64,000 bases of DNA from Komagataeibacter sucrofermentans DSM 15973 (GCF_040581405.1 NZ_CP137157.1:80001-144000), one strand, 5' to 3'. Shown: positions 36,384-45,570, numbered from the stretch's first letter. The notes: generated by a model from the letters alone, not told the origin. Made by a program: numbers and translations.

Positions 36384-36626
36384 ATGGATACCATGCTCAC
36401 GACCCAGACCATCCTCTCCCTCCTGCCAGCCCAATATGCCGCGGATGCGGTTGTCATCTTCTCCTTCCTCATTTCAGGCTGCGCGGTGGTCGCGCGTTTC
36501 TGGCGGCCGCCCGCAGCAGGGTCGAAATGGATGGTCGTGTGGACCCTCGTTACCGCCATGGCGCAACTGCGTGGCTGGAACAGGCCTGCTGACAGGAAAG
36601 GTGATGTAACGGACAAGAAACCGTAA
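36384..36626 (+). CDS. Small holin-like membrane protein
   Basis: 80 residues: one clear membrane helix (about 19-38, DAVVIFSFLISGCAVVARFW) and a second amphipathic segment (WMVVWTLVTAMAQL), with a charged tail (RPADRKGDVTDKKP). Size and charge layout resemble phage holins, but no family is certain. It lies 57 bp after levansucrase and before the papain-like gene, so the two may form a small cluster. Confidence 0.55.
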   Translation: MDTMLTTQTILSLLPAQYAADAVVIFSFLISGCAVVARFWRPPAAGSKWMVVWTLVTAMAQLRGWNRPADRKGDVTDKKP

Positions 36627-36717
36627 AGAGTTTTTGGTAAAGTCTGTTTAAAAAAAGCTTCAGAAGACTACAGCCTTTTCCAGGGAAAGGCATCATCCGT
36701 AAATTTTATCATTTTTC
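36625..36717. repeat. Backbone extragenic repeat, copy 3
   Basis: Diverged copy: AGAGTTTTTGGTAAAG, AAAAAAAGCTTCAGAAG, CCTTTTCCAGGGAAAGGC and AAATTTTATCATTTTTCATC in the family order. Confidence 0.55.
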
Positions 36718-36734
36718 ATCAATGCAGGGCGAAA

Positions 36735-37541
36735 ATGATGCTGCGTAAACTTGGCTGCGGCCCCGCCCGGAGGCGTGCGCGCCAGCCCATGCTCGCAACC
36801 ATGCGGGGCTTCATGACCCGGCGGGCGCCCGCACGCCTGATCCGCGACAGTATCGACCCCGCCCCCCTCATGCTGGGCAATGATGTGCTGGGCAACTGCA
36901 CGGCGGCGGGCATAGGCAACCATATCCGCGCCACCGCAGCGCTTGCGGGCTATCAGGTGGTGGTGGATACGCCCGATGCCGTGCGGTTCTATGCGCTTTC
37001 CACCGGCTATGTGCCGGGCAATCCGGCCACGGATCATGGCGGAGTGGAAGTGGATGTGCTGACCACCGCCCTGCAACAGGGCTACGCGCTGGCACGCCAG
37101 ACCCTGTTCCCGCTTTGGGGCACACTGGAGCCTGCGGACCTCAATGCAGTCCGTAACGTAACGGCGGGGCTGTCGGCGGCCTATCTGGGCGTGCAGCTTG
37201 CCGTGGCGGATATGTGGACCGATACCGCAGGCAATCCGCCGCCGTTATGGGATACGCCCACACCTGTCGGGCGCGGCGACCCCACCCCCGGCAGCGCGGG
37301 CGGCCACTGCCTGCTGTTGTGGGACTATACCGGCACAACCGACACCGATGTGGTGACGCTGCTGACATGGGGCACGCGGCAGAAGGCGACGTGGCGCTGG
37401 GTGCGCTCGCGCATCATGGAAGCGCATGGCCTGGCGTGGCGGCAACTGCTGCCCGCGGGCGCGCTCAACCCCACCCATCAGGACTGGGATGCGCTGGTCA
37501 GCGCCAATGAAGCCTATCTGGCGGGGGCTGATGTGGTGTGA
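36735..37541 (+). CDS. Papain-like cysteine peptidase (putative)
   Basis: 268 residues. LMLGNDVLGNCTAAGIGNHI places a cysteine at a helix start (about residue 55), and SAGGHCLLLWDYTG gives a histidine (about 199), followed by LLTWGT with an aromatic residue. This is the Cys-His order of C1-type (papain-like) peptidases. No signal peptide is evident; the N-terminus is basic. Proteins of this kind are found in phage and prophage-derived regions of related bacteria, where they may serve in lysis or capsid maturation. The activity is inferred. Confidence 0.65.
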   Translation: MMLRKLGCGPARRRARQPMLATMRGFMTRRAPARLIRDSIDPAPLMLGNDVLGNCTAAGIGNHIRATAALAGYQVVVDTPDAVRFYALSTGYVPGNPATDHGGVEVDVLTTALQQGYALARQTLFPLWGTLEPADLNAVRNVTAGLSAAYLGVQLAVADMWTDTAGNPPPLWDTPTPVGRGDPTPGSAGGHCLLLWDYTGTTDTDVVTLLTWGTRQKATWRWVRSRIMEAHGLAWRQLLPAGALNPTHQDWDALVSANEAYLAGADVV

Positions 37542-37620
37542 ACCAAAAACTTTTATTTGTTAAGTCATGTTTTTTAAATGCTTTCAAAAAGTATTTATAA
37601 TTTATGGAAACATAAAAATC

Positions 37621-38235
37621 ATGAAATCACTTCCAATTGCACTTCTGGCATTGGTGTGCCTGTGGGGTTGCGCGCATGACAGGCCCGTGCAGACCACCAT
37701 CCCCGCTGCCATGGCCGGACTTGAAACCACGCTGGGGCAGGCGGGCATTGTGTCCGTCTCGCATCCCGCCGACTGGTCACAGCCGCAGGCCGCGCGCTTT
37801 ACCGCCGCCATTCGCGCCGCCCAGTGCCGCCAGCACGTGGCAGACCCCGTTATTGGCGCGATTGTGGGGGATGTGACGCTCCAGCTATCAGGCAGTTTTA
37901 CGCATGGGGGGCAGTTTACCGTGGGCGCGCTGACCACTTCACCCACTTTTGGCCTTGCGGCAGATGCAAGCCGGACGACCACCCAGCAGGTCAGCCTGCC
38001 GGTTTCCTACGCGTCGCTTTCATCCATGCCGGAGGTGGAAATGGCGCGGCAGGCGACTTATGAAACCACCCTGCTGGGCCAGAACGACGCCATACGCCAC
38101 ACCGAGGCCACGCGGCTGCTGGCCGGGCGCGATGCCTTGCGGCAAATCACCAACGGACTGATCCAGTCATGGCGCGCGGATGACTGTGCGCCTGCCCCGC
38201 AGCCGCTCCGGCCTTTTGCCACGCTGCGGCGATAA
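37621..38235 (+). CDS. Hypothetical lipoprotein
   Basis: 204 residues from the ATG at 37621, chosen because MKSLPIALLALVCLWGC is a lipoprotein signal with lipobox LWGC. The mature part has no known domain; it contains one further cysteine pair candidate (AAQCRQH, ADDCAPA) and a beta-rich centre (GDVTLQLSGSFTHGGQFTVG). It follows the papain-like gene by 79 bp, across a weak copy of the extragenic repeat. Confidence 0.7.
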   Translation: MKSLPIALLALVCLWGCAHDRPVQTTIPAAMAGLETTLGQAGIVSVSHPADWSQPQAARFTAAIRAAQCRQHVADPVIGAIVGDVTLQLSGSFTHGGQFTVGALTTSPTFGLAADASRTTTQQVSLPVSYASLSSMPEVEMARQATYETTLLGQNDAIRHTEATRLLAGRDALRQITNGLIQSWRADDCAPAPQPLRPFATLRR

Positions 38236-38267
38236 AAGGCAGGCTCAGGATTGCCCTGAAAGTATAG

Positions 38268-38318
38268 AAGGTTCTGGTGAAGCTTTTTGAAAAAAGGCGA
38301 CACCCGAAAACGTTTATC
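38268..38318. repeat. Backbone extragenic repeat, copy 4
   Basis: GGTTCTGGTGAAGCTTTTTG and AAAAAAGGCGACACCC with AAAACGTTTATC; a shortened copy between the lipoprotein gene and tRNA-Arg. Confidence 0.6.
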
Positions 38319-38372
38319 TGATGGCAGAATGACCGGAACAGGTCACAGCTTTTCATGATTTTATGAAGTAAA

Positions 38373-38449
38373 TGGCGGACTCGAAAGGATTCGAACCTTC
38401 GACCTTCGCCTTCGGAGGGCGACGCTCTATCCAGCTGAGCTACGAGTCC
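38373..38449 (-). tRNA. tRNA-Arg(CCG)
   Basis: 77 nt with encoded CCA, acceptor stem GGACTCG/CGAGTCC, D arm AGCTCAGCTGGATAGAGC, anticodon stem TCGCC/GGCGA with loop CTCCGAA (anticodon CCG), and T arm AGGTTCGAATCCT. The cloverleaf is complete. No integrated element abuts it in this window. Confidence 0.95.
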
Positions 38450-38504
38450 ACTCACGCCTGCATACATCGCCACAGGGCGGAATGCCAGCCCCAATCGGGA
38501 AAAA

Positions 38505-39587
38505 TCATCGCGGCGCGATCGCGTCCATCCGTCCGGGCAGGATGGGCAGCGGGGCGTCGTGGCCAGCGGGTTCGGCCATCCATGCCGCCGCTGCCGCATC
38601 CCCGCCCGAGGGCAGGAAGCGCTCGGGGTGCACGATCCAGCCGGTCATGTCCGCTGTCACCTTCTCGCCTGCCCGCCCGCGGGTCAGCAGGTGGTAGCCG
38701 TTGGGGATGTAATCCAGCCTTGTGCCCGCTGGCATGTGCCGCCACGCCCGCGCCATGGCGGCAGCGGGCACGATCTGGTCGCACCCGCCATATATCACCA
38801 GCACGGGGCCATGCATGTGGGCGCTGGCATGGGTGGCCTGGTGCATGAGGTCGGTCAGCCCGGCCAGGGCGGTGGTTGAGGTGTCGCGCAGGGTCAACGG
38901 GTCGTAATACAGGCGGGCCAGGGCCAGTTGGTCGTCGGCTGCGGTCACATGCACGGGCAGTTCGCGCCCGCTCAGCCGCCAGCGCGGGGCCATGGCTGCC
39001 ATGAGGTGGGTGGTCAGGCGCGTGCCTGCATCCAGATCCCACAGCGCAGGCGCGAGCAGGATCGTGCCCGCCACCGGCGGGGCATCGGGTCGGGCCACCA
39101 GCACGGCGGCAAGTGCTCCGCCCATGCTCTCGCCCATGATGTAAAGCGGCACGCCGGGGTGTTCGTGGCCAATGGTGGTGGCCAGAGTGCTGACCGTGCG
39201 GCGCAGCACATCCGTGCCCACCCAGCCTCCGCGTGCCTGTGTCTGGCCAAAGCCGGGCAGGTCGGGTGCGATCACGCTCAGCCCCACCGCATTCAGCGTG
39301 GGCGCCGGGCGCTCCCACGCATCGCGGCTGTCATTGAAGCCATGCAGTGCCAGAATCACCGCGCGTTCCGGCCCATGGGCGGACCAGATGCGCAGCGGCA
39401 CCGCGCCCACGCCCTCAACATTCACCACGCGGTCAGGCGGTATGAGGCGGGCCAGTTCCGCATGGCGCGCGGGTGGGGCGGGGGCCGGGGCCTCGTGCGT
39501 GGCGCAGGCGGTCAACATCACAAAAAGCGCTGGATAAAGCAGGCGTGACAGGCGAATGTTTGAAAGCACGGCAATCCTGCGTATCAT
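38505..39587 (-). CDS. Alpha/beta-hydrolase lipoprotein (monoacylglycerol-lipase-like)
   Basis: 360 residues from the ATG at 39587 (an alternative is 39602). Lipoprotein signal with LTAC lipobox (LLYPALFVMLTACATHEA). The hydrolase fold shows ILALHGFNDSRDAW, the nucleophile elbow YIMGESMGGALAAV (serine about 154), an acid loop YGGCDQIVP and the catalytic histidine in NGYHLLTRG. The order and the GESMGG elbow fit lysophospholipase/monoacylglycerol lipase types. It is divergent from the zinc-finger/polA operon, with overlapping upstream regions. Confidence 0.86.
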   Translation of the reverse strand: MIRRIAVLSNIRLSRLLYPALFVMLTACATHEAPAPAPPARHAELARLIPPDRVVNVEGVGAVPLRIWSAHGPERAVILALHGFNDSRDAWERPAPTLNAVGLSVIAPDLPGFGQTQARGGWVGTDVLRRTVSTLATTIGHEHPGVPLYIMGESMGGALAAVLVARPDAPPVAGTILLAPALWDLDAGTRLTTHLMAAMAPRWRLSGRELPVHVTAADDQLALARLYYDPLTLRDTSTTALAGLTDLMHQATHASAHMHGPVLVIYGGCDQIVPAAAMARAWRHMPAGTRLDYIPNGYHLLTRGRAGEKVTADMTGWIVHPERFLPSGGDAAAAAWMAEPAGHDAPLPILPGRMDAIAPR

Positions 39588-39663
39588 CATGGGCCAGCGC
39601 ATGGCCCACCCATCGGGCACGCCATGCAAATTCAAGCCGGACAACAACCCGAGGCCGATCAGA

Positions 39664-39879
39664 ATGCAAGCCCTGTCCCCCGATCCCGCACCGCACCCCC
39701 GCCTGGGCACGATTGAAACCATCGTGGTCGATTCGCGCACCCTGTCCTGTGATGGCGGCCTCGGCGCGCTTGGCCATCCGCGCGTGTTCCTGCGCATCGG
39801 CCATCACCAGACCTTCTGCCCCTACTGCTCCCGCCTGTTCGTGCTCAACCCTGATGCACCGGCGGGTGACGCGCACTGA
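39664..39879 (+). CDS. Zinc-finger (CHCC) domain protein
   Basis: 71 residues from the ATG at 39664. DSRTLSCDGGLGALGHPRVF and FCPYCSRLFVLN give the C-H-C-C zinc knuckle shared with the NDUFS6 family of complex I-associated proteins. It ends 14 bp before polA and is probably co-transcribed with it. In Alphaproteobacteria this small protein is often encoded next to unrelated housekeeping genes. Confidence 0.85.
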   Translation: MQALSPDPAPHPRLGTIETIVVDSRTLSCDGGLGALGHPRVFLRIGHHQTFCPYCSRLFVLNPDAPAGDAH

Positions 39880-39893
39880 CTGCCTCTAAATCC

Positions 39894-42662
39894 ATGTCCA
39901 GCGACACGCCGCTTCACCTGATTCTGGTGGATGGCTCGGGATATATCTTCCGCGCCTTCCACGCCCTGCCACCCATGACCAGCCCTGATGGCACGCCCGT
40001 CAACGCGGTCTATGGTTTTACGAACATGCTCTCGCGGCTTTTGCGCGAGCATGCGGGCACCCACCTTGCGGTCATATTCGATGCGGGGCGCCATACCTTC
40101 CGCAATGACCTGTATGGTGAATACAAGGCCCACCGCCCCGAACCACCCGAGGAACTGCGCCCGCAGTTCAGCCTCGTGCGTGATGCCACCGCGGCCTTTG
40201 GCGTGCCCGCCATCGAGGCGGCAGGGTGGGAAGCCGATGACCTGATCGCCGCCTACGCCCGCAAGGCTACCGATGCGGGCGGGCAGTGCACCATCTATTC
40301 GTCGGACAAGGATCTGATGCAGCTCATCCGCCCCGGCGTGATGATGATGGACCCGATCAAGAACCGGCCGATCGGCCCCAGGGAAGTCGAGGCCAAATTC
40401 GGCGTCACCCCCGACCGGGTGGCGCAGGTGCAGGCCCTGATCGGCGACCCGGTGGACAATGTGCCCGGCGTGCCCGGAATCGGCCCCAAGACCGCCTCCG
40501 CCCTGATGGCGGAATACGGCTCGCTCGATGCCATTCTGGCAGGTGCCGAGGGCATGAAGCCGTCCAAGCGGCGCGAGAACCTGCTGGCCCATGCCGACAT
40601 GGCCCGCCTGTCCTACAGGCTCGTCACGCTGTGCGAGGATGCACCCTGCCCCGAACCGCTGGCCGATCTGGGCTGTTGCGATGTGGACATGGAGCGGCTG
40701 GGCGCATGGCTGTCGGATATGGGGTTTTCATCGCTGCTGCAGCGCATGGGGATCAAGGCAAAGCCGCGCCCGCGCATTTCGGCGCATGACACGCTGGCGG
40801 CAGCGCCAGTGGCCGAGCGCCCGCCCTTTCCGCCCGAGCCTTATGGGCCCTACATCACCGTAACCGACCCCGAAGTATTGCGGGAATGGGTCAGCGAGGC
40901 CCGCACGGGCGGCGTCTGCGCGGTGGATACGGAAACCGACGGGCTCGACCCGCTCACCGCGCCACTGGTCGGCATCTCGCTTGCGCCGCGTTGCGGGCGG
41001 GCGTGCTATATTCCGCTTGCCCACCAGATCGACCTGATGGACAGCGCGGGCACGCCCCAGATGCCGGTGAACACCGCGCTGGAAATTCTTGAGCCGCTTT
41101 TTGCCGACCCCACGGTGCTCAAGGTGTTCCAGAACGCCAAGTTCGACCTGCTGGTGCTGACACAGGCAGGTAGCGTGCAGCCTGCGCCCATTGATGACAC
41201 CATGCTGATCTCCTACGCGCAGTCAGCCGGGCAGCACGGGCAGGGTATGGACGAGCTTTCGCGCCTTACCCTCGACCACACGCCCATTCCCTATGATGAA
41301 GTGACCGGCACGGGCCGCAAGCGGGTCGTGTTCTCGCAGGTGGCGATTGACCGCGCCACGCCGTACGCGGCGGAAGACGCGGATGTGACCCTGCGCCTGT
41401 GGCAGGTGCTCAGGCCCCAGCTCCGCACCAGCAAGGCCCTGGCATTATATGAGGAAATGGAGCGCCCGCTGGTGCCCATCCTGGCTGATATGGAACGGGC
41501 GGGCATCAAGGTCGATGCCGATGACCTGCGCGCCATGTCCACCGAATTCGCAGGCCGCATGGAAGTGATCGAGGCCGAGATTCACAAGCTGGCCGGACGT
41601 GACTTCAATGTCGGGTCCCCCAAGCAACTCGGCGAGATCCTGTTTGACGAGATGGGCCTGCCCGGCGGCAAGCGCACCAAGGCGGGTGCGTGGGGCACGG
41701 ATTCGGCGGTGTTGCAGGATCTGGCCGATCAGGGCCACGACCTGCCCGCGCGCATTCTGGCCTGGCGGCAGCTGGCCAAGCTGAAAAGCACCTATGCCGA
41801 TGCGCTGCTCAACCAGATCAATCCCGCCACGGGGCGCGTGCACACCTCCTTCCAGATGGCGGTGACGACAACGGGCCGCCTGTCGTCGAACGATCCCAAC
41901 CTGCAGAACATTCCCATCCGCACGGAGGAAGGCGGGCGCATCCGCCGCGCCTTTGTGGCCGAACCCGGCCGTGTTCTGGTCTCGGCGGATTATTCACAGA
42001 TCGAACTGCGGCTTCTGGCCGACGTGGCGGATATTCCCGCCCTGCGCGAGGCGTTCGCACTTGGTCAGGACATCCATGCCCGGACGGCCTCCGAAGTGTT
42101 CGGCATCCCGCTTGAAGGTATGGACCCGCTTACGCGCAGGCGCGCCAAGGCCATCAATTTCGGCATCATCTACGGCATCAGCGCCTTTGGCCTGAGCCGC
42201 CAGCTTGGCATCTCCCCCGGTGAGGCGCGGGGTTATATCGACGCCTATTTCGCCCGTTATCCCGGCATCCGCGATTACATGGAGCGGGTGAAGGCGGAGG
42301 CGCGCAGGCACGGCTATGTCACCACGCCCTTCGGTCGCCGCTGCTTTGTGCCGGGCATTGCCGAGAAGAGCGCCGTGCGCCGCAACTATGCCGAGCGGCA
42401 GGCCATCAACGCGCCGCTGCAGGGGGGGGCTGCCGACATCATCAAACGCGCCATGGTGCGAATTCCTGCTGCCCTGTCGGATGCGGGGCTTGACGGACGT
42501 ATGCTCCTTCAGGTCCATGACGAACTTGTGTTCGAGGTGCGCAAGGATGATGCCGATCGTCTGGCAGCCCTCGTCAAACAGGTCATGGAATCCGCGGCGG
42601 CCCTGTCTGTGCCTCTGGTCGTGGAAACCGGGACCGGAACGAACTGGGCGGATGCACATTGA
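39894..42662 (+). CDS. polA: DNA polymerase I
   Basis: 922 residues. Residues 1-290: 5'-3' exonuclease (LILVDGSGYIFRAFHALPPM, YGFTNML, GIGPKTASALMAEYGS). About 310-510: 3'-5' proofreading exonuclease with intact DxE (AVDTETDGLDPL), QNAKFDL and YAAEDADVTL motifs. From about 540: polymerase with motif A VSADYSQIELRLLA, motif B RRRAKAINFGIIYGIS and motif C LLQVHDELVFEV. It fills gaps and removes RNA primers. Start MSSDTPLHLILVDG fits family alignment. The next gene begins two bases after the stop. Confidence 0.97.
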   Translation: MSSDTPLHLILVDGSGYIFRAFHALPPMTSPDGTPVNAVYGFTNMLSRLLREHAGTHLAVIFDAGRHTFRNDLYGEYKAHRPEPPEELRPQFSLVRDATAAFGVPAIEAAGWEADDLIAAYARKATDAGGQCTIYSSDKDLMQLIRPGVMMMDPIKNRPIGPREVEAKFGVTPDRVAQVQALIGDPVDNVPGVPGIGPKTASALMAEYGSLDAILAGAEGMKPSKRRENLLAHADMARLSYRLVTLCEDAPCPEPLADLGCCDVDMERLGAWLSDMGFSSLLQRMGIKAKPRPRISAHDTLAAAPVAERPPFPPEPYGPYITVTDPEVLREWVSEARTGGVCAVDTETDGLDPLTAPLVGISLAPRCGRACYIPLAHQIDLMDSAGTPQMPVNTALEILEPLFADPTVLKVFQNAKFDLLVLTQAGSVQPAPIDDTMLISYAQSAGQHGQGMDELSRLTLDHTPIPYDEVTGTGRKRVVFSQVAIDRATPYAAEDADVTLRLWQVLRPQLRTSKALALYEEMERPLVPILADMERAGIKVDADDLRAMSTEFAGRMEVIEAEIHKLAGRDFNVGSPKQLGEILFDEMGLPGGKRTKAGAWGTDSAVLQDLADQGHDLPARILAWRQLAKLKSTYADALLNQINPATGRVHTSFQMAVTTTGRLSSNDPNLQNIPIRTEEGGRIRRAFVAEPGRVLVSADYSQIELRLLADVADIPALREAFALGQDIHARTASEVFGIPLEGMDPLTRRRAKAINFGIIYGISAFGLSRQLGISPGEARGYIDAYFARYPGIRDYMERVKAEARRHGYVTTPFGRRCFVPGIAEKSAVRRNYAERQAINAPLQGGAADIIKRAMVRIPAALSDAGLDGRMLLQVHDELVFEVRKDDADRLAALVKQVMESAAALSVPLVVETGTGTNWADAH

Positions 42663-42664
42663 TA

Positions 42665-43291
42665 ATGCGAAATGAACGGGACCGGTTTTTCGTGCTGGTC
42701 GGGTTTGTCATACTGGTGGTCTCCTCCATCGCGGGGTATTTCGGCTACCGTTATTCCGACAGCGCGCCCGTGCCGCTGACCTCCTATGGCAACCCGGTTG
42801 GCGGGTCGTTCAGGCTGATCAACGGGGCGGATGGCTCGGTGCTCGATACCGACTTCCGTGGCCGGTGGATGCTGATCTATTTTGGCGATACCCACTGCCC
42901 CGATGACGTGTGCGGCGCCACCGTCAAGGCCATGGCCGAGGGCGTGGAGGCGCTGGGCCATGACCGCGCGCGCCTTGCGGTGCCCATTTTCATCACGCTC
43001 GATCCCATGCGCGACAACTCTGATGTGCTGCGCACCTATGCCCTGCGCTATGGCTCGCATGTTACGGTCATGACCGGCTCGCCCAAGATGATCCAGGCCG
43101 TGGCCAAGGAGTATCATGCCCCATACGTGCGGCGTGATGGCGCCAATGGGGATTACAGCATGGAGCCTGCCAGCCAGATCGTGATCATGTCGCCCACCGG
43201 GCGTTATGAGGGCAGCCTGCCCGCGACCGCCACGGCGGCCGACATCACGGCCCGCATGACGGAACTCATGCCGCCTGCGGCGCATAACTGA
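42665..43291 (+). CDS. SCO1/SenC-like thioredoxin-fold protein with altered metal site
   Basis: 208 residues from the ATG at 42665. One N-terminal membrane anchor (about 9-28) and a periplasmic thioredoxin-like domain (GSFRLINGADGSVLDTDFRG, MLIYFGDTHCPDDVCGATV, VPIFITLDPMRDN). SCO proteins deliver copper to cytochrome oxidase through CxxxC and a later histidine. Here the cysteines are spaced CPDDVC, one residue wider, and the histidine position reads YSMEPASQIVIM without His. Copper binding is thus doubtful; a redox role is possible. Encoded directly after polA and before a peptide-binding protein. Confidence 0.83.
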   Translation: MRNERDRFFVLVGFVILVVSSIAGYFGYRYSDSAPVPLTSYGNPVGGSFRLINGADGSVLDTDFRGRWMLIYFGDTHCPDDVCGATVKAMAEGVEALGHDRARLAVPIFITLDPMRDNSDVLRTYALRYGSHVTVMTGSPKMIQAVAKEYHAPYVRRDGANGDYSMEPASQIVIMSPTGRYEGSLPATATAADITARMTELMPPAAHN

Positions 43292-43308
43292 ACCGGGTGG
43301 GGCAGCGC

Positions 43309-44994
43309 ATGCGGGCATTGTGCCATCGGCTGGGCCTCACGCTGCTCATGCTCGGTGGCCTGCACGCGCTGCCTGTTGCAGGCTTTGCACAGGGCACGCA
43401 AGGCAGCCCCCATCGCGGCGGCACCCTGCGGCTGACGGCGGCGAGTGCGTCTGGCACGCTTGACCCGCAGATCAGTTACGCCAGCCAGTACATGCAGCTT
43501 GCCACCGTTATTTATGACGGGCTGCTCACCTACCCCAAGCTGCAGGGACCGGCAGGCAACCAGGTGGTGCCTGACCTGGCCGAGGCCATGCCCGAGCAGC
43601 GTGATGGCGGGCGCACATGGGTGTTCACCCTGCGCGAAGGCATCCGCTTTTCCGATGGCGCGCCGGTTACGGTGGAAGATGTGGCGGCGTCGCTGCGGCG
43701 CATCTTCAGGGTGGGCACGCCCACGGCAGGCTCGTTTTACGGCACCATACGCGGGGCGGATGCCTGCCTGCGCGATGGTGCGCACTGCACGCTGCAAGGC
43801 GGCGTGGAGACCGACCCTGCCACCCGCCGCATCACCATCCACCTGACCCAGCCTGACTCGGAATTCCCGCAAAAACTCGCCTTTGGCCATGCCTCCATCC
43901 TGCCAGCTTCCATGCCCGCGCATGATCTGGGCAATGTGGCGGCACCGGGCACGGGGCCGTACCATATCGTGTCATCCGACCCCGAGCGCGGGCTGGTGCT
44001 CGAGCGCAATCCCTATTTTCATGAATGGAGCGAGGCGGCCCAGCCCGATGGGTACGTGGATCGCATCGTTTATGATTTTGGCCTGTCGGAAGAAGATGCG
44101 GTGACCGCTGTCGAGCGCGGGCAGTATGACTGGATGGCGGGCCTCAAGCCGCTCGACCGGCTGGGCGAGATCGGCAGCCGCTATACGGCGCAGGTGCATG
44201 TTTCCCCACTTTATGGCCTGATCTTCCTGCCGATGAACGTCAACATCCCGCCCTTTGACCAGATCAAGGCGCGCGAGGCCGTAAACTACGCGCTTGACCG
44301 TCGCGCCATGACCATTCTGTACGGCGGGTCGGGCATTGCCACGCCGCTGTGCCGCATGGTGCCGCCGGGCCTGCTGCCCGGCGATAGCGCGTGCGCCTGG
44401 ACACGTGGTGCCGACCCTGACCACCCGGCTCCCGTCTGGGCGCACCCCGACCTGCAACGCGCCCGCCAACTCGTGCATGAAAGCGGCACGGAGGGCATGG
44501 ACGTGACCCTGATCGTGCCCGCTACCGCCATGTATGTGAGCATGGGCACCTATCTGCGCGACATGCTTGATGCGATGGGCTACCACGCGCGCCTGCACCC
44601 GCTCTCGCCCGCCATGGAGGGCAATTACGCCGCCAACACCGCCAACCATGTGCAGATCAGCCTGCTGGGGTGGTATGCGGATTACGCCTCGCCCTCCAAT
44701 TTTCTCGACACATTGTTTGGCTGCGAAAACTTCCATCCCGGTTCCGACAGTTCCATCAACATGTCCGGCCTGTGCGACCCGGTGATGCAGGGGCTTGTGT
44801 CGCGTATCCGCAGCGAACCCGACCCGCAGGCGGCCCTGGCCTTGTGGGAGCAGGTTGATGACCGCATCACCCGGCTGGCCCCCGCAGCCCCCCTGATCAG
44901 CACGCGGTATGTCGATCTCGTCTCGCCCCGGCTGGGCAATTATTTTGTGACCAGCCTGTACCACATGACGTTTTCACGCGTGTGGGTGCAGTAG
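43309..44994 (+). CDS. ABC transporter peptide-binding protein (SBP family 5)
   Basis: 561 residues from the ATG at 43309, after a GGTGGGG site; a GTG at 43297 is an alternative. Signal peptide (about 6-28, ending GFAQG) and a two-lobed family-5 binding protein: GGTLRLTAASASGTLDPQIS, TWVFTLREGIRFSDGAPVTV, GTGPYHIVSSDPERGLVLER and AREAVNYALDRRAM. It captures oligopeptides or similar solutes in the periplasm. No permease or ATPase genes are adjacent, so it must use a transporter encoded elsewhere. Stop is followed by a backbone repeat. Confidence 0.88.
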   Translation: MRALCHRLGLTLLMLGGLHALPVAGFAQGTQGSPHRGGTLRLTAASASGTLDPQISYASQYMQLATVIYDGLLTYPKLQGPAGNQVVPDLAEAMPEQRDGGRTWVFTLREGIRFSDGAPVTVEDVAASLRRIFRVGTPTAGSFYGTIRGADACLRDGAHCTLQGGVETDPATRRITIHLTQPDSEFPQKLAFGHASILPASMPAHDLGNVAAPGTGPYHIVSSDPERGLVLERNPYFHEWSEAAQPDGYVDRIVYDFGLSEEDAVTAVERGQYDWMAGLKPLDRLGEIGSRYTAQVHVSPLYGLIFLPMNVNIPPFDQIKAREAVNYALDRRAMTILYGGSGIATPLCRMVPPGLLPGDSACAWTRGADPDHPAPVWAHPDLQRARQLVHESGTEGMDVTLIVPATAMYVSMGTYLRDMLDAMGYHARLHPLSPAMEGNYAANTANHVQISLLGWYADYASPSNFLDTLFGCENFHPGSDSSINMSGLCDPVMQGLVSRIRSEPDPQAALALWEQVDDRITRLAPAAPLISTRYVDLVSPRLGNYFVTSLYHMTFSRVWVQ

Positions 44995-45000
44995 CAGGTA

Positions 45001-45048
45001 ATAAAAGGTTTTGGGCGCTGCCTTTTTTCAAAAAGGCGGCGTTCTTCC
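45001..45048. repeat. Backbone extragenic repeat, copy 5
   Basis: ATAAAAGGTTTTGGGCGCTG, then the GCCTTTTTTCAAAAAGGCGGC hairpin and GTTCTTCC; one hairpin of the full form is present. Confidence 0.7.
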
Positions 45049-45051
45049 TTA

Positions 45052-45086
45052 AAACACAAAACCCCGCCGGATTAACCGGCGGGGCC
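45052..45086 (-). terminator. Terminator of the DUF2501 gene
   Basis: CCCCGCCGG and CCGGCGGGG (45062-45084) form a nine-pair stem. Read on the minus strand it is followed by TTTTGTGTTTT. It lies about 30 bp after the DUF2501 stop. Confidence 0.8.
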
Positions 45087-45114
45087 TGTAAAACGGGGCG
45101 TCAGGCCGCGTTGA

Positions 45115-45570
45115 TCAGAGCATGGACTTCGCGCGGGCCTCGACCTTGGCGCATGCCTGCTTGCGGATGTCGCTCGAGGCATCCTCGAGCGAGATGGGGG
45201 CCTTGCCACCCACTTTCAGCAGGCCGGTCGAACCATCAGCATAGGACATGTTGCCCTTCTGGTTGGACGGCACGTCGTTGGTCTTTTTGTTGAAGGCGGC
45301 CAGCACCGGCCATGCCTCGGCTGCGGTCAGGTAGTTGGACTGGATGCAGTAGTTCATGATGCCGCCAAGATCAGCGGGCTTGGCGGAGGCGACGGCGGCA
45401 TACACCGTATCCGCCGAGAGCGAACCCGGCTTGATCTGCTCGACCTGGTTGGCAACGCCTGCACCCGTGGGCGGCGAAACTTCAGCGGCATGGGCCGCAA
45501 GCGGTGCTGCGGCCAGCAGGGTTGCGAAGGCACTGGCGGACAGAATGCGACCGAACGACACCATTTTCAT
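45115..45570 (-). CDS. DUF2501 secreted protein
   Basis: 151 residues from the ATG at 45570, just after an AAGGAATA site. A clear signal peptide ends PLAAHAAEV (about residue 27). The mature part contains IMNYCIQSNYLT and IRKQACAKVEARAKS, giving two cysteines that may form a disulfide. The whole fits the DUF2501 (YjjA-like) periplasmic family of unknown function. Single gene with its own terminator. Confidence 0.85.
   Translation of the reverse strand: MKMVSFGRILSASAFATLLAAAPLAAHAAEVSPPTGAGVANQVEQIKPGSLSADTVYAAVASAKPADLGGIMNYCIQSNYLTAAEAWPVLAAFNKKTNDVPSNQKGNMSYADGSTGLLKVGGKAPISLEDASSDIRKQACAKVEARAKSML

Noticed and set aside
34887-36434. 515-codon open frame opposite levansucrase
   Set aside because: It is the antisense of a clear GH68 gene; GC-rich codon bias keeps the opposite frame open. 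No domain or ribosome site.
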